The notes under the pieces are model-generated. The model searched no databases, was not told the DNA's origin, and worked only from the letters and a program-made list of their open reading frames with translations. The translations under genes and the position numbers were made by a program. A stretch of 43,120 nt of DNA from Glaciecola sp964446865 (lineage in GTDB: Bacteria; Pseudomonadota; Gammaproteobacteria; Enterobacterales; Alteromonadaceae), in assembly GCA_964446865.1 (NCBI GenBank), contig CAYURD010000026.1:1-43120 (forward strand), read 5' to 3'. Below are positions 7,943-15,242 of the stretch, one piece after another. How positions within the stretch are numbered: the stretch's first letter is position 1; each line of letters starts with the position of its first letter.

Positions 7943-8833
7943 CTATGGTTGATATTTTAGTTGTTCATGCTTATCCCAAATGCCCCAATAAGCGCCAACG
8001 TCTCCTTCTGCCCCTACTTTCCAGCTTTCATCAAAGGATGAAAAATAGAACATTTCAATATTATCTTTTTCGGACCAATATTGTGCATCTATAAAGTATT
8101 TCATCGCGTTTGATTCAGAAGGTTGTGCACCATGAAATTTTTCTCCGTGGCTCGGCCATCCGGTTTCTGTAATTATCACGCGCTTTCCATTTGCTGCTTT
8201 TTTGGCCCGTTGATACATATCTTTCATATACAGTAGCGAATAGTCTATATGACAGCCTTCCCAATAAGGATAGCAATTTGCCAATACTACATCACATGCT
8301 TTTGTTAATTGTGGTCGATTCTCAAACTCATAATACGCATCAACGTAACCCACGGGAATATTGGGTAATGCTTGTTTAACTTTCTCGATATATGCTAACA
8401 ATTGCGTTTCGCTTAGTTCTTTGCGATATAGCACCTCGTTGCCGACAGCACAAATGTCTACAACACCACTTTTCGCTAAAGCGATTAAGGCATCAATTTC
8501 ACGTTGATTTTTCTCTTCGTCTTCACCTAGCCATGCGCCAACAAGTGTTTTCATACCCAAGTCTTTTGCAATTATCGGTATATGCTCATTTCCCTCTGTG
8601 CATGAGAATGACCTTACCCATTGGCTGGTTGGTTTTATTATTTTCAGTCTTCTTTCGACTTGCTCTTTCGTTAATTCGTCCCCTGGCTTTTGGGTTTCTT
8701 CATAAGGGCTAAAACATAAGCCAACCATGCCTTTTTGCAATTGTTGACGGTATAACTCTCGAAGCTGCGTTTCACCAGCTTGCGCTTTATTAAGGCCAGT
8801 CAAAGATAGAATATGTTCGTTTCGTGCACTCAT
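7943..8833 (-). CDS. GH17-family glycoside hydrolase, no export signal
   Basis: 296 residues, GH17 barrel with acid/base E133 in AVGNEVLYR and nucleophile E223 in IITETGWPS. The carbohydrate-facing motifs ANCYPYWEG, FYFSSFDESWK and GAYWGIWDKHEQLKYQP are also present. It starts MSARNEHILS with no hydrophobic leader, so a cytoplasmic location is inferred. It is clearly diverged from both neighbours, so this is not a recent tandem duplication. The gap to the upstream lipoprotein gene is 116 bases, enough for an internal promoter; the gap to the downstream GH17 gene is only 21. The ribosome-binding site before the ATG is weak. A role in breaking down or remodelling beta-1,3-linked glucan oligosaccharides is likely from the family. 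Confidence 0.85.
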   Translation of the reverse strand: MSARNEHILSLTGLNKAQAGETQLRELYRQQLQKGMVGLCFSPYEETQKPGDELTKEQVERRLKIIKPTSQWVRSFSCTEGNEHIPIIAKDLGMKTLVGAWLGEDEEKNQREIDALIALAKSGVVDICAVGNEVLYRKELSETQLLAYIEKVKQALPNIPVGYVDAYYEFENRPQLTKACDVVLANCYPYWEGCHIDYSLLYMKDMYQRAKKAANGKRVIITETGWPSHGEKFHGAQPSESNAMKYFIDAQYWSEKDNIEMFYFSSFDESWKVGAEGDVGAYWGIWDKHEQLKYQP

Positions 8834-8949
8834 AAAATTTATATCCGTAAGGGGTAAATGTTAACAAGCGAAACCTAGCCGATTTCTGCCGAAGATGCTC
8901 CATAAAGTCGACAAAAGGGACTACTGACGCGATACACTAACTATTACTA

Positions 8950-10005
8950 TTATTGGACAACAAGTTTTGGCGTTCTGTCCGATTGATAGATGCCCCAATT
9001 TTTTTCCGCAATACCGTCAGGCTTGTCTTCGCCACCTTTCCATTTTTCGTCAAACGCTTCAAAATAGAAATTGGCGATTTTGTTTTTGCTCAACCAAGCA
9101 CGATATTCGTCAAAAAAGACCTTTTGGGCTTCTTGGCTTGCCTCTGCAATAATCAAACGCTCGTCGCCATTGGTATTAATTGAGCTTGTTGTCCAACCAG
9201 ATTCACCTAACACGATTTGCGTGTCTGGATATAAGGCTTGTATGTCATTGAAGGTTTTTTCAGTCCAGCTCACTGCACTTTCGAGGCTTTGTGAGTTCCA
9301 CATTGCATAGGCATGTAGCACCATAAAATCTAATTCTTCTGCCACCGCTTTTGCCCAAGGTTTATTCCAAAAGTTATAATCATCGGCTAGCGTTACCGGT
9401 ACAGATATCGCTGATTTGACCTGTTTTACCCAATCAAGATATGTAGGTATTTGTTCAACAGGGAATTTGTGTCCCGACCAATCGACAAATATTTCGTTGC
9501 CAAGGTTAACGGCGACAATAATGTCGCTATATTCATTTGCGAAGCGAATCACTTCGTCTATTTGTGATTGGTTTTTACTATTTTCGTCATAACCATTTAG
9601 CCAAGCACCTTGCATGACTTTTACCGGTAAGTCGTGTTTTCTAATGGTTTGTAACACCTTTTCACTTGCAGGGTCGGCGGCATACATGCGAATGAGATTC
9701 CACTTTATTTTTCCTGTCTGAGTCAATATTTGCATATCTTGCAGTATGTCTGCTTCACTTGACACGCTATCTCGCATTGGGCTTTCGCCGTCTCGGTATG
9801 AGCCATAAGCAATGCCCATTCCAATCCACTTCCCGTCTATTTGAGGATAAAACACTGATTTTTCAGAGCTGGCATTACTGTGTTGAGTTAATGTTGCTGC
9901 AGACGCAGTCTCACTTGTTTGTGTTGTATCGCTTGTTTTTTGCTCTGTACAAGATATTAATAAGCAGGCAGCAAAAACCATAAATGTGTTTCTAACGATT
10001 GCCAT
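8950..10005 (-). CDS. GH17-family glycoside hydrolase, lipoprotein
   Basis: 351 residues. It begins with a lipoprotein signal peptide: MAIVRNTFMVFAACLLISC, lipobox LISC with C19 as the lipidated residue, then a Ser/Thr-rich linker to about residue 47. The GH17 barrel follows, with acid/base E171 in NLGNEIFVDW and nucleophile E268 in VLGESGWTTS. It should be membrane-anchored facing the periplasm or, if exported further, the surface; the residue after the cysteine is threonine, so the inner-membrane-retaining Asp+2 signal is absent. AAAGGA lies 6 bases before the ATG. It is the first gene of the three-gene GH17 cluster and is well placed to act on polymer before the cytoplasmic members process fragments. 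Confidence 0.88.
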   Translation of the reverse strand: MAIVRNTFMVFAACLLISCTEQKTSDTTQTSETASAATLTQHSNASSEKSVFYPQIDGKWIGMGIAYGSYRDGESPMRDSVSSEADILQDMQILTQTGKIKWNLIRMYAADPASEKVLQTIRKHDLPVKVMQGAWLNGYDENSKNQSQIDEVIRFANEYSDIIVAVNLGNEIFVDWSGHKFPVEQIPTYLDWVKQVKSAISVPVTLADDYNFWNKPWAKAVAEELDFMVLHAYAMWNSQSLESAVSWTEKTFNDIQALYPDTQIVLGESGWTTSSINTNGDERLIIAEASQEAQKVFFDEYRAWLSKNKIANFYFEAFDEKWKGGEDKPDGIAEKNWGIYQSDRTPKLVVQ

Positions 10006-10077
10006 AAGGTGTCCTTTGCTCTTTTAGACCATTAACGTAAAGTTAACATATGAAAGTTAACGCTAAAGGAATTCGCG

Positions 10078-10131
10078 ATGAAAAGGGCAATTTTTCAGGT
10101 CAAGGAGGACATCCTTAAAAAGAGTCACTAA
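10078..10131 (+). CDS. Possible 17-residue leader-type small ORF
   Basis: An ATG at 10078 preceded by AAAGGA at suitable distance opens a 17-codon frame (MKRAIFQVKEDILKKSH) ending at a TAA. Inside it lies AAGGAGG (10102-10108), whose AAGGA can pair with TCCTT at 10112-10116. No homology is recognised. It could be chance; it is listed because both a good ribosome-binding site and an internal structured Shine-Dalgarno-like sequence are present. The rest of 10006-10270 carries repeats of GTTAAC and the palindrome listed separately. Confidence 0.15.
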   Translation: MKRAIFQVKEDILKKSH

Positions 10132-10180
10132 TAAGCTAGATAAAGCCGTTCTCGCAAAGGCCATAATTTCTTTAAGGGTA

Positions 10181-10193
10181 TATCTGTCAGATA
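10181..10193. promoter_or_regulatory. Perfect palindrome upstream of pilin-like gene
   Basis: TATCTGTCAGATA is a perfect 13-base palindrome (6-bp arms, central T) about 80 bases upstream of the pilin-like gene. It is a plausible operator by position; no matching regulator is identified. Confidence 0.25.
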
Positions 10194-10270
10194 CTTATGT
10201 ATTAACAAGGCTAATTTACATCATCGTCTTTTATGTTAATTTTCGTGCGCTTTCGGTAAGGATTATGCTT

Positions 10271-10786
10271 ATGAATAACAAAAATTTAAGTCATGATGTC
10301 CAACAAAAAAACAAGATAACATACGCGATATCAACAAAACAAAAAGGCTTTACGCTAATTGAGCTCATGATTGTGGTCGCGATTATTGGCGTGTTAGCGT
10401 CGGTTGCTATGTCTTCATATCAAAACTATGTTGTGCGTGCGAAGCTAAGCGAAATGACCACACAGTTGGGTCAATTTTCAAGGGCGTTCGATATTTGGAA
10501 AGAGATTAATGGGCGCTACCCCGACGATAGTCATATTACCTTGCCAAACGAAGCGCGGAATTTAAATATTAGCGAAGCTGAATGGTTAGCACCTACAGCG
10601 CTTGGTGGTTCTTGGAATTGGGAGGGGCCTGATTCGCATGATTTTGCTGGTATTTCAATTATGGGACACACTGCACCTGATGAACATATGCAGATATTTG
10701 ATGCGATACTTGATGATGGCGATCTTACAACAGGTAAATTTAGACGTGTTAAGCCGGGTCGAGTTACCTATATTCTAGAAGAATAG
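10271..10786 (+). CDS. Type IV pilin-like protein (prepilin-type N-terminal methylation motif)
   Basis: Start set at the second ATG (10271), because AAGGA lies 8 bases before it and only 2 bases before the first ATG (10265). The leader is long, about 27 residues, and ends KQKG; the prepilin peptidase site KG/FTLIELMIVVAIIGVLAS follows with the conserved glutamate at +5 and a hydrophobic helix. The pilin helix continues as YQNYVVRAKLSEM. The mature protein is about 144 residues. The C-terminal domain (W-rich, with GGSWNWEGPDS) is not recognised, and no disulfide-forming cysteine pair is seen. It is a single gene with no pilus assembly genes nearby, so it is either a minor pilin or a solitary pseudopilin using machinery encoded elsewhere. 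Confidence 0.8.
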   Translation: MNNKNLSHDVQQKNKITYAISTKQKGFTLIELMIVVAIIGVLASVAMSSYQNYVVRAKLSEMTTQLGQFSRAFDIWKEINGRYPDDSHITLPNEARNLNISEAEWLAPTALGGSWNWEGPDSHDFAGISIMGHTAPDEHMQIFDAILDDGDLTTGKFRRVKPGRVTYILEE

Positions 10787-10794
10787 CCAATTTA

Positions 10795-10829
10795 AAAAAG
10801 CCACCCAAACATGAGTTTGTGCGGCTTTT
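10795..10829. terminator. Intrinsic terminator, probably bidirectional
   Basis: AAAAAGCCACCCAAAC and GTTTGTGCGGCTTTT pair around an ATGA loop, with two mismatches inside the stem. There is a T-run on the plus side and an A-run on the other, so it can serve both the pilin-like gene and the converging peptidase gene. Confidence 0.75.
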
Positions 10830-10903
10830 AGTTGGCTAGTGAAACGTTAAGCTAATGACAGTTACTAAGTGTTTGTTTCTAGTATCCTATCACTGTTACA
10901 GAG

Positions 10904-12979
10904 CTATTCTGTCTCACCTTCTTTATCTTTAGCCGCTTTCAATCTTTCGTCCATGCCTAGGTCTAGTTCTGGCATGGCGTCCATACGCGTTGCATCTTCA
11001 GCTAAATAAGTGTCCATCCAACGCATAAAACGCAGCGAATAATCATATTGAGCGGCTGCTTTGCGGTTTCCATGACCTTCTCCTGGATAAAATACAAGGC
11101 GAACTGGCGTTTCAGTCCGGACTTTCATTGAGCGATATAGCTCCATTGATTGGCTCGGATGCACTCGCGTGTCGTTTTCGCCATGCATTATTAGGGTTGG
11201 CGTTTTACTTTTGCCCGCATGGAAAATGGGAGAGCGTTCAAGTAAGTTCATCCAATTATCTTCCCATGGCCACTTAAGTGAATGCACTAAATGCATTTCG
11301 TTAGGAATGTCACTTGTCCCAAATTTTGATACTTGGTTAGAAATGCCAACAAAGGCGACCGCGGCTGCAAAATGATCTGTTTGGGCAGTTGCTCCCCACA
11401 TTGATGCGTAACCGCCGTACGAGCCACCCGTAATACCTACTCGGTCTTTATTAACAATACCGGCTTCAACTAATGCGTCTACGCCATCGACTAAGTCATT
11501 AAACTCTTTACCTGCATAGTCATTTTGATGCTCTTTCGCAAAGGCAACCCCGCGCCCTGTTGAGCCTCGGTAATTAGGGTAATACACAGCGTATCCGTCG
11601 GCGGCAGCAAATTGACCACCATCTGAATATCGAGTGATCCAGCCATCGCTATAGTGCGCTTCAGGCCCGCCATGTACGGTGAGTATTAGCGGCCAACCAC
11701 CAGCGGGCTTAGTGCCATTTGGCGTGACCAACAATCCTTCGATTGAAGCGCCATCACGGGCTTCAAATGTGAAAGTTGTTTGCTGGGCAAGTTCTAATTC
11801 ATTTAGCCATGCATTGTGCGCCGATAGTTTCACGGTTTTATTTCTTTTTTGGCTAAATACTTCGCGTGGATGCTTGGGGCTATCGGCAATAAAACGTATT
11901 TCATCATCACCAACATCGGCGCTTCGCACTACGATATCATCGGGTGTTTTCAAAGTGCGTTTAATATCGCCGTCAGTTTCATAAACGACCAAATCACTTT
12001 CAACACCGCTATGGACAACGGCTAAAATATCATCGTCTAGCCAATCAATATCTTGTATGTGCTGTAAGGCGTCTTTAGTAAGCTGCGTAAAGCTATCGCT
12101 ATTAGCCTTTGCGACCATTAACACACCCGATGCTGTATCGTGAATATCGGTACCCGCTAAAAAGGCAAGATGTTTGCCATCTTCAGACAGTTCGAATGCG
12201 CCGAGTTTGCCTGGAATATCGATGGTCGAAATTGTTTCGCCGCTTTGCGGGTTAACAAAATACAAGTCGCGAAGCATTAACGAGTCATCCACCAAATTTG
12301 TGGGTGCGGCGGCAAGCACGAGCGTTTTTTCGTTGGGAGAGACTTCAAAAGCGGACACATGCCCACTATCAAAAACTTTCACTGGCTTTGCGTCATCATC
12401 TATTAAGCTAACTGACCATAGTGACGCTAAACGCTGGTCCTCTTCATATGCATAGGCCTTAAAACCTTTATCTTTTAGGTCTTTTTTATCGTCTTTTTCG
12501 CGTGCAACAAAATGTAAAGTAGACCCATCATTTGTCACGCGGTAATCACCAATACTGGTTTCATATTCAAAGACTTTTTCGGCTTCACCACCGGCTAAGG
12601 AGATAGAATAAAGGCTGGTGTTTTTATCATCGCCGCGCTTACTTTTAAAATATAAGGTAGCGTTATCAGCGCTAAATTGTAATGCAGACACACTGCCGTG
12701 CGTGGTAATAAAGGGGATAGGTTTACTGTCGTCTTTTATTACGTATAAATGTGTGTCAGCGGTGCCGTCTTTATCACCATTTAATACGTCACGCGGTACA
12801 GAAATAGTATACGCCGTGATTTCTCCGTCATTTGACACGCTAATATTGCCTGCATGCTGCACTTTAGGTAAATGTTCAATTTCAAAAGTGTTCGCGACGG
12901 CGTTTGCGCTGCAGGCTACTGCCATGCCCGCAATAACGGTGGCCGTTAATACCGAGGTTTTAAAACTCTTTGTTCGCAT
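10904..12979 (-). CDS. S9-family (prolyl oligopeptidase type) peptidase, exported
   Basis: 691 residues from the ATG at 12979, chosen because GGAG lies 9 bases upstream and a signal peptide follows immediately (VLTATVIAGMAVACSANAVA). The frame continues upstream to 13075 but that part has no protein character. The N-terminal half is a beta-propeller of WD40/PD40-like repeats; the C-terminal half is an alpha/beta hydrolase with the full triad in the usual S-D-H order: S520 in GGSYGGYA, D603 in HGENDTRV and H636 in PGEGHGNR. This matches the S9 family (dipeptidyl peptidase IV / acylaminoacyl peptidase branch), cutting short peptides in the periplasm. The signal region contains a cysteine, but VACSANA does not give a clean lipobox. 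The gene stands alone. Confidence 0.9.
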   Translation of the reverse strand: MRTKSFKTSVLTATVIAGMAVACSANAVANTFEIEHLPKVQHAGNISVSNDGEITAYTISVPRDVLNGDKDGTADTHLYVIKDDSKPIPFITTHGSVSALQFSADNATLYFKSKRGDDKNTSLYSISLAGGEAEKVFEYETSIGDYRVTNDGSTLHFVAREKDDKKDLKDKGFKAYAYEEDQRLASLWSVSLIDDDAKPVKVFDSGHVSAFEVSPNEKTLVLAAAPTNLVDDSLMLRDLYFVNPQSGETISTIDIPGKLGAFELSEDGKHLAFLAGTDIHDTASGVLMVAKANSDSFTQLTKDALQHIQDIDWLDDDILAVVHSGVESDLVVYETDGDIKRTLKTPDDIVVRSADVGDDEIRFIADSPKHPREVFSQKRNKTVKLSAHNAWLNELELAQQTTFTFEARDGASIEGLLVTPNGTKPAGGWPLILTVHGGPEAHYSDGWITRYSDGGQFAAADGYAVYYPNYRGSTGRGVAFAKEHQNDYAGKEFNDLVDGVDALVEAGIVNKDRVGITGGSYGGYASMWGATAQTDHFAAAVAFVGISNQVSKFGTSDIPNEMHLVHSLKWPWEDNWMNLLERSPIFHAGKSKTPTLIMHGENDTRVHPSQSMELYRSMKVRTETPVRLVFYPGEGHGNRKAAAQYDYSLRFMRWMDTYLAEDATRMDAMPELDLGMDERLKAAKDKEGETE

Positions 12980-13249
12980 AGATTTTGCTCCATCGTAGCG
13001 TTTTTTATTGTTATAAATTAGTGTGTGATTTCTTGCTCGTAGGCATTTACATGCTTTTGACAAAAGCGTGCCCATTTTTTAGCAAGAACGCTGTTCGTAT
13101 AATTCTTACATCTTATCAAGCAAAAGCGTTTATTTTTTTCTTCCGAATTATTCTACCCTTTTTATTGTGATAATAAAAAGTGAATAAAATGTAAATAAAA
13201 TGAGTCTTTTGTGCGTAGGTAGTGTAATAATTAGTAGGAAAGTTTATTT

Positions 13250-13302
13250 ATATACGCCCCACGATTTTTTGTTTGTTTGCAAAAAACGAATAAAGCGTAT
13301 AT
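13250..13302. promoter_or_regulatory. Nested stem-loop in the permease upstream region
   Basis: ATATACGC (13250-13257) pairs perfectly with GCGTATAT (13295-13302). Inside it, CGATTTTTTG (13262-13271) pairs with CAAAAAACG (13280-13288) apart from one bulged A. It ends 65 bases before the permease start and could be a 5' leader structure or an operator. The rest of 12980-13367 is AT-rich and holds no gene. Confidence 0.35.
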
Positions 13303-13367
13303 GTGCAAAAAAACGTGATAGGCCTTACAAGCAGTCAAGCTGAACCCGGCCAAGAAAGGATATAATA

Positions 13368-14756
13368 ATGATAAAAAAACGACCTGATGGTGAAGTACAG
13401 CCCGGCATAAATTGGGGGCCGTTTACTATGCGTATCCCCTTAGTACATTTGCGTTTTTCGCTTGCTGATATGTTACAAGGGTTTGCGGTCGCAGGTGCAA
13501 CTGCCTTAGCGCTTGTCCCATATTTCATGGCCCTGCTTGGCTTGAGTTTTGAAGAAGCTGTCGTGATGGCGATGATCCATAGCATGTTGATATCGATTTC
13601 TTGGATGTTTTTTGGAGACCCTTACGCACCAGGTTGGTTAACTCCCGCTATTCCCTTTGTCGTCGCGTTTATAACTGCCCCCGCTTATTTAGGAAATCAC
13701 GTTTCTCAATTTCAGGCGATGACCGCGCTGTCATTAAACTTTGCCTTTATTTTGATATTTTTGGGTGCCACAGGCTTAGGTGCAAAACTCATTAAAGTGG
13801 TGCCTGCTGTGTTTAAGGGCGGGATTATTTTAGGTGCGGCCCTAGCTGCGTTTTTGCGAGTAACTAAAGACGGTGACCCAGCCAATGTATTCCAGTCGGC
13901 GCCAATTGCCGGTACCTTAGGCGTGGCTGTATGTTTAGTGTTTGCTTTTTCAAAACCCTTGCAGATGATGGCGGCAAGTAAATCGTGGCTTGCAAAGTTG
14001 CTTGGTCTTGGCTTGTTACCAGGGTTTATAATTGCTGGTGTTGTAGGGTATTTTACGGGTGAACTAAAATATAACATCCGCTGGGAAATACTAGACGTTG
14101 GTGCAGCGGCAAGTTCGCTGTGGTTAAAGGTATCGCCTTTTGCCATTGGTTGGCCTCCTATCGAAACCTTCTTAGCCTCTTTTCCGCTTGCGCTTATTAC
14201 ATATATCTTGTTTTTTGGTGATGTGGTAACCGGCAACGAAATGATTGAAAATGCACAAAAGGCAAGGTCTGACGAGAAGCTCGAACTCAATGGCAGCCGA
14301 GCGCATATGGCAACGGGTATCCGCAATGTGTTAATGGGCATATTCGCCCCGTTTTTTGCGACGCAAGGTGTTTTATGGACAGGTATTCAGGTCATATTAC
14401 TCAAAAAATGGGCGGAAGGTCGCGAAAAAGTTGACTCAATTTTTGATAGTATTGGTAGCTTTTATGCGTTCGGTGTCCCTTTCTTTTTTGTTGTATTGCC
14501 GCTAACTACTTTATTACAACCCTTACTACCGCTAGCCCTTGCCGTTACTTTGGTATTAACAGCTTTTGCATGTGCAACATTGGCCTTATCGTTAGTAAAA
14601 GATGCAACAGAGCGCGGCGCAATGGTAATAACTGCAATGGCATTTAGCATATTTGAACCTTGGCTAGGCTTATTAGTTGGCTTGATCACTATTGTTGCGC
14701 TATGTGGCCCAAGCGTTTTCAAGCCAAAGCAGGCAGAATCGCTCCCAAGTGAGTAG
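13368..14756 (+). CDS. NCS2/UraA-like membrane permease
   Basis: 462 residues, about 12-14 hydrophobic segments, no signal peptide, inner membrane. AAAGGA precedes the ATG at good distance. The arrangement resembles the nucleobase-cation-symport-2 / SulP fold: paired short glycine-rich half-helices (for example GGIILGAALAAFL), a middle FGDVVTGNEMIENAQKA stretch where NCS2 proteins carry their substrate-binding acidic residue, and a long C-terminal hydrophobic block. The purine/uracil signature is not intact, so substrate is uncertain. Uxu-type catabolism downstream (mannonate dehydratase, after a REP cluster) makes an organic acid possible, but the 486-base gap means they need not be co-transcribed. 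Fold-level confidence is moderate, substrate confidence low. Confidence 0.6.
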   Translation: MIKKRPDGEVQPGINWGPFTMRIPLVHLRFSLADMLQGFAVAGATALALVPYFMALLGLSFEEAVVMAMIHSMLISISWMFFGDPYAPGWLTPAIPFVVAFITAPAYLGNHVSQFQAMTALSLNFAFILIFLGATGLGAKLIKVVPAVFKGGIILGAALAAFLRVTKDGDPANVFQSAPIAGTLGVAVCLVFAFSKPLQMMAASKSWLAKLLGLGLLPGFIIAGVVGYFTGELKYNIRWEILDVGAAASSLWLKVSPFAIGWPPIETFLASFPLALITYILFFGDVVTGNEMIENAQKARSDEKLELNGSRAHMATGIRNVLMGIFAPFFATQGVLWTGIQVILLKKWAEGREKVDSIFDSIGSFYAFGVPFFFVVLPLTTLLQPLLPLALAVTLVLTAFACATLALSLVKDATERGAMVITAMAFSIFEPWLGLLVGLITIVALCGPSVFKPKQAESLPSE

Positions 14757-14779
14757 CTCCACTTAGTGTAAACAAAAAT

Positions 14780-14799
14780 CTAGGTCATTCCCGCGAAAG
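14780..14799. repeat. Truncated REP half-element
   Basis: CTAGGTCATTCCCGCGAAAG matches the left end of the element at 15001-15109 but the right half of the hairpin is missing. It is one of a cluster of REP-type palindromes between the permease and mannonate dehydratase genes. Confidence 0.6.
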
Positions 14800-14827
14800 T
14801 GTAATGCTGTTCGTTTAAGCCAAAACA

Positions 14828-14945
14828 CCGTCATTCCCGCGAAAGCGGGAACCTCATTGGAACTAATCGATCTTAGGTAAGTGTTTGTTTTGTAGAGTTT
14901 TGCAATAACATCAACCAGATCCCCGCCTTCGCGAGGATGACGAGG
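14828..14945 (+). repeat. 118-bp REP-pair element, copy A
   Basis: The left end carries the hairpin CCCGCGAAAGCGGG; the right end carries the CCCCGCCTTCGCGAGG hairpin; both are bordered by GTCAT/ATGAC. The whole 118 bases reappear in inverted orientation at 19110-19227, including the spacer (for example AAGTGTTTGTTTT, GAGTTTTGCAA). This is a BIME or small MITE-like unit. No coding content: the ORF across it on the minus strand is a by-product. Confidence 0.8.
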
Positions 14946-14960
14946 AAGAATCAAACGAAC

Positions 14961-14983
14961 GGTATTCCACGAAAGTGGGAACC
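14961..14983. repeat. Single REP palindrome
   Basis: A solitary TTCCACGAAAGTGGGAA hairpin with GG/CC borders, related to the left arm of the neighbouring REP pairs. Confidence 0.6.
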
Positions 14984-15000
14984 GTAAAAAGTAATATGAA

Positions 15001-15109
15001 ACAACCTAGGTCATTCCCACGAAAGTGGGAACCTCGCACAGTACATGACTAATTAACTTCAGAGTAAACGGCCCGAGATCCCCACTTTTGTGGGGATGAC
15101 CTAGGTTGT
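15001..15109. repeat. 109-bp REP-pair element with inverted ends
   Basis: It begins ACAACCTAGGTCAT and ends ATGACCTAGGTTGT, a perfect 14-bp terminal inverted repeat. Just inside each end is a hairpin, CCCACGAAAGTGGG on the left and CCCCACTTTTGTGGGG on the right. It has the same architecture as the 118-bp element but a different spacer and a changed stem. Confidence 0.75.
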
Positions 15110-15160
15110 ATTACTGCAACTCACCCTTTTCTCAAGCGAAGTAAACTTCAAAAGGAGATA

Positions 15161-15175
15161 AATTGGTAAAGCCAC
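15161..15175. promoter_or_regulatory. Possible GntR/UxuR-type half operator upstream of mannonate dehydratase
   Basis: AATTGGTAAAGCCAC resembles one full arm and a degraded second arm of the TTGGT..ACCAA operators used by FCD-type hexuronate regulators. It lies about 70 bases upstream of the ATG. It is a weak match, listed because a FadR/UxuR-like gene lies at 23664-24392. Confidence 0.25.
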
Positions 15176-15242
15176 ATGATAATTTACGTAAGATGCATTA
15201 TCATAGGAAAAACTACATTCTGAAAACCTAAAGGAACACAGC

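Noticed and set aside
12980..13075. Upstream extension of the S9 peptidase
   Set aside because: It would place about 32 residues before a clean signal peptide and lacks a ribosome-binding site, while the ATG at 12979 has GGAG upstream.
13712..14341. A 209-residue minus-strand ORF inside the permease gene
   Set aside because: It is antisense to a clearly coding membrane protein, has no recognisable domain and shows Ser/Pro/Ile bias expected from mirrored hydrophobic codons.
14763..14954. A 63-residue minus-strand ORF between permease and mannonate dehydratase
   Set aside because: Its sequence (HPREGGDL, NEVPAFAGMT) is the translation of REP palindromes, a known source of false ORFs. There is no ribosome-binding site or family.
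14780..15109. Possible CRISPR array
   Set aside because: The repeats are palindromic, of differing length and orientation, irregularly spaced, and lack uniform spacers; there are no cas genes.
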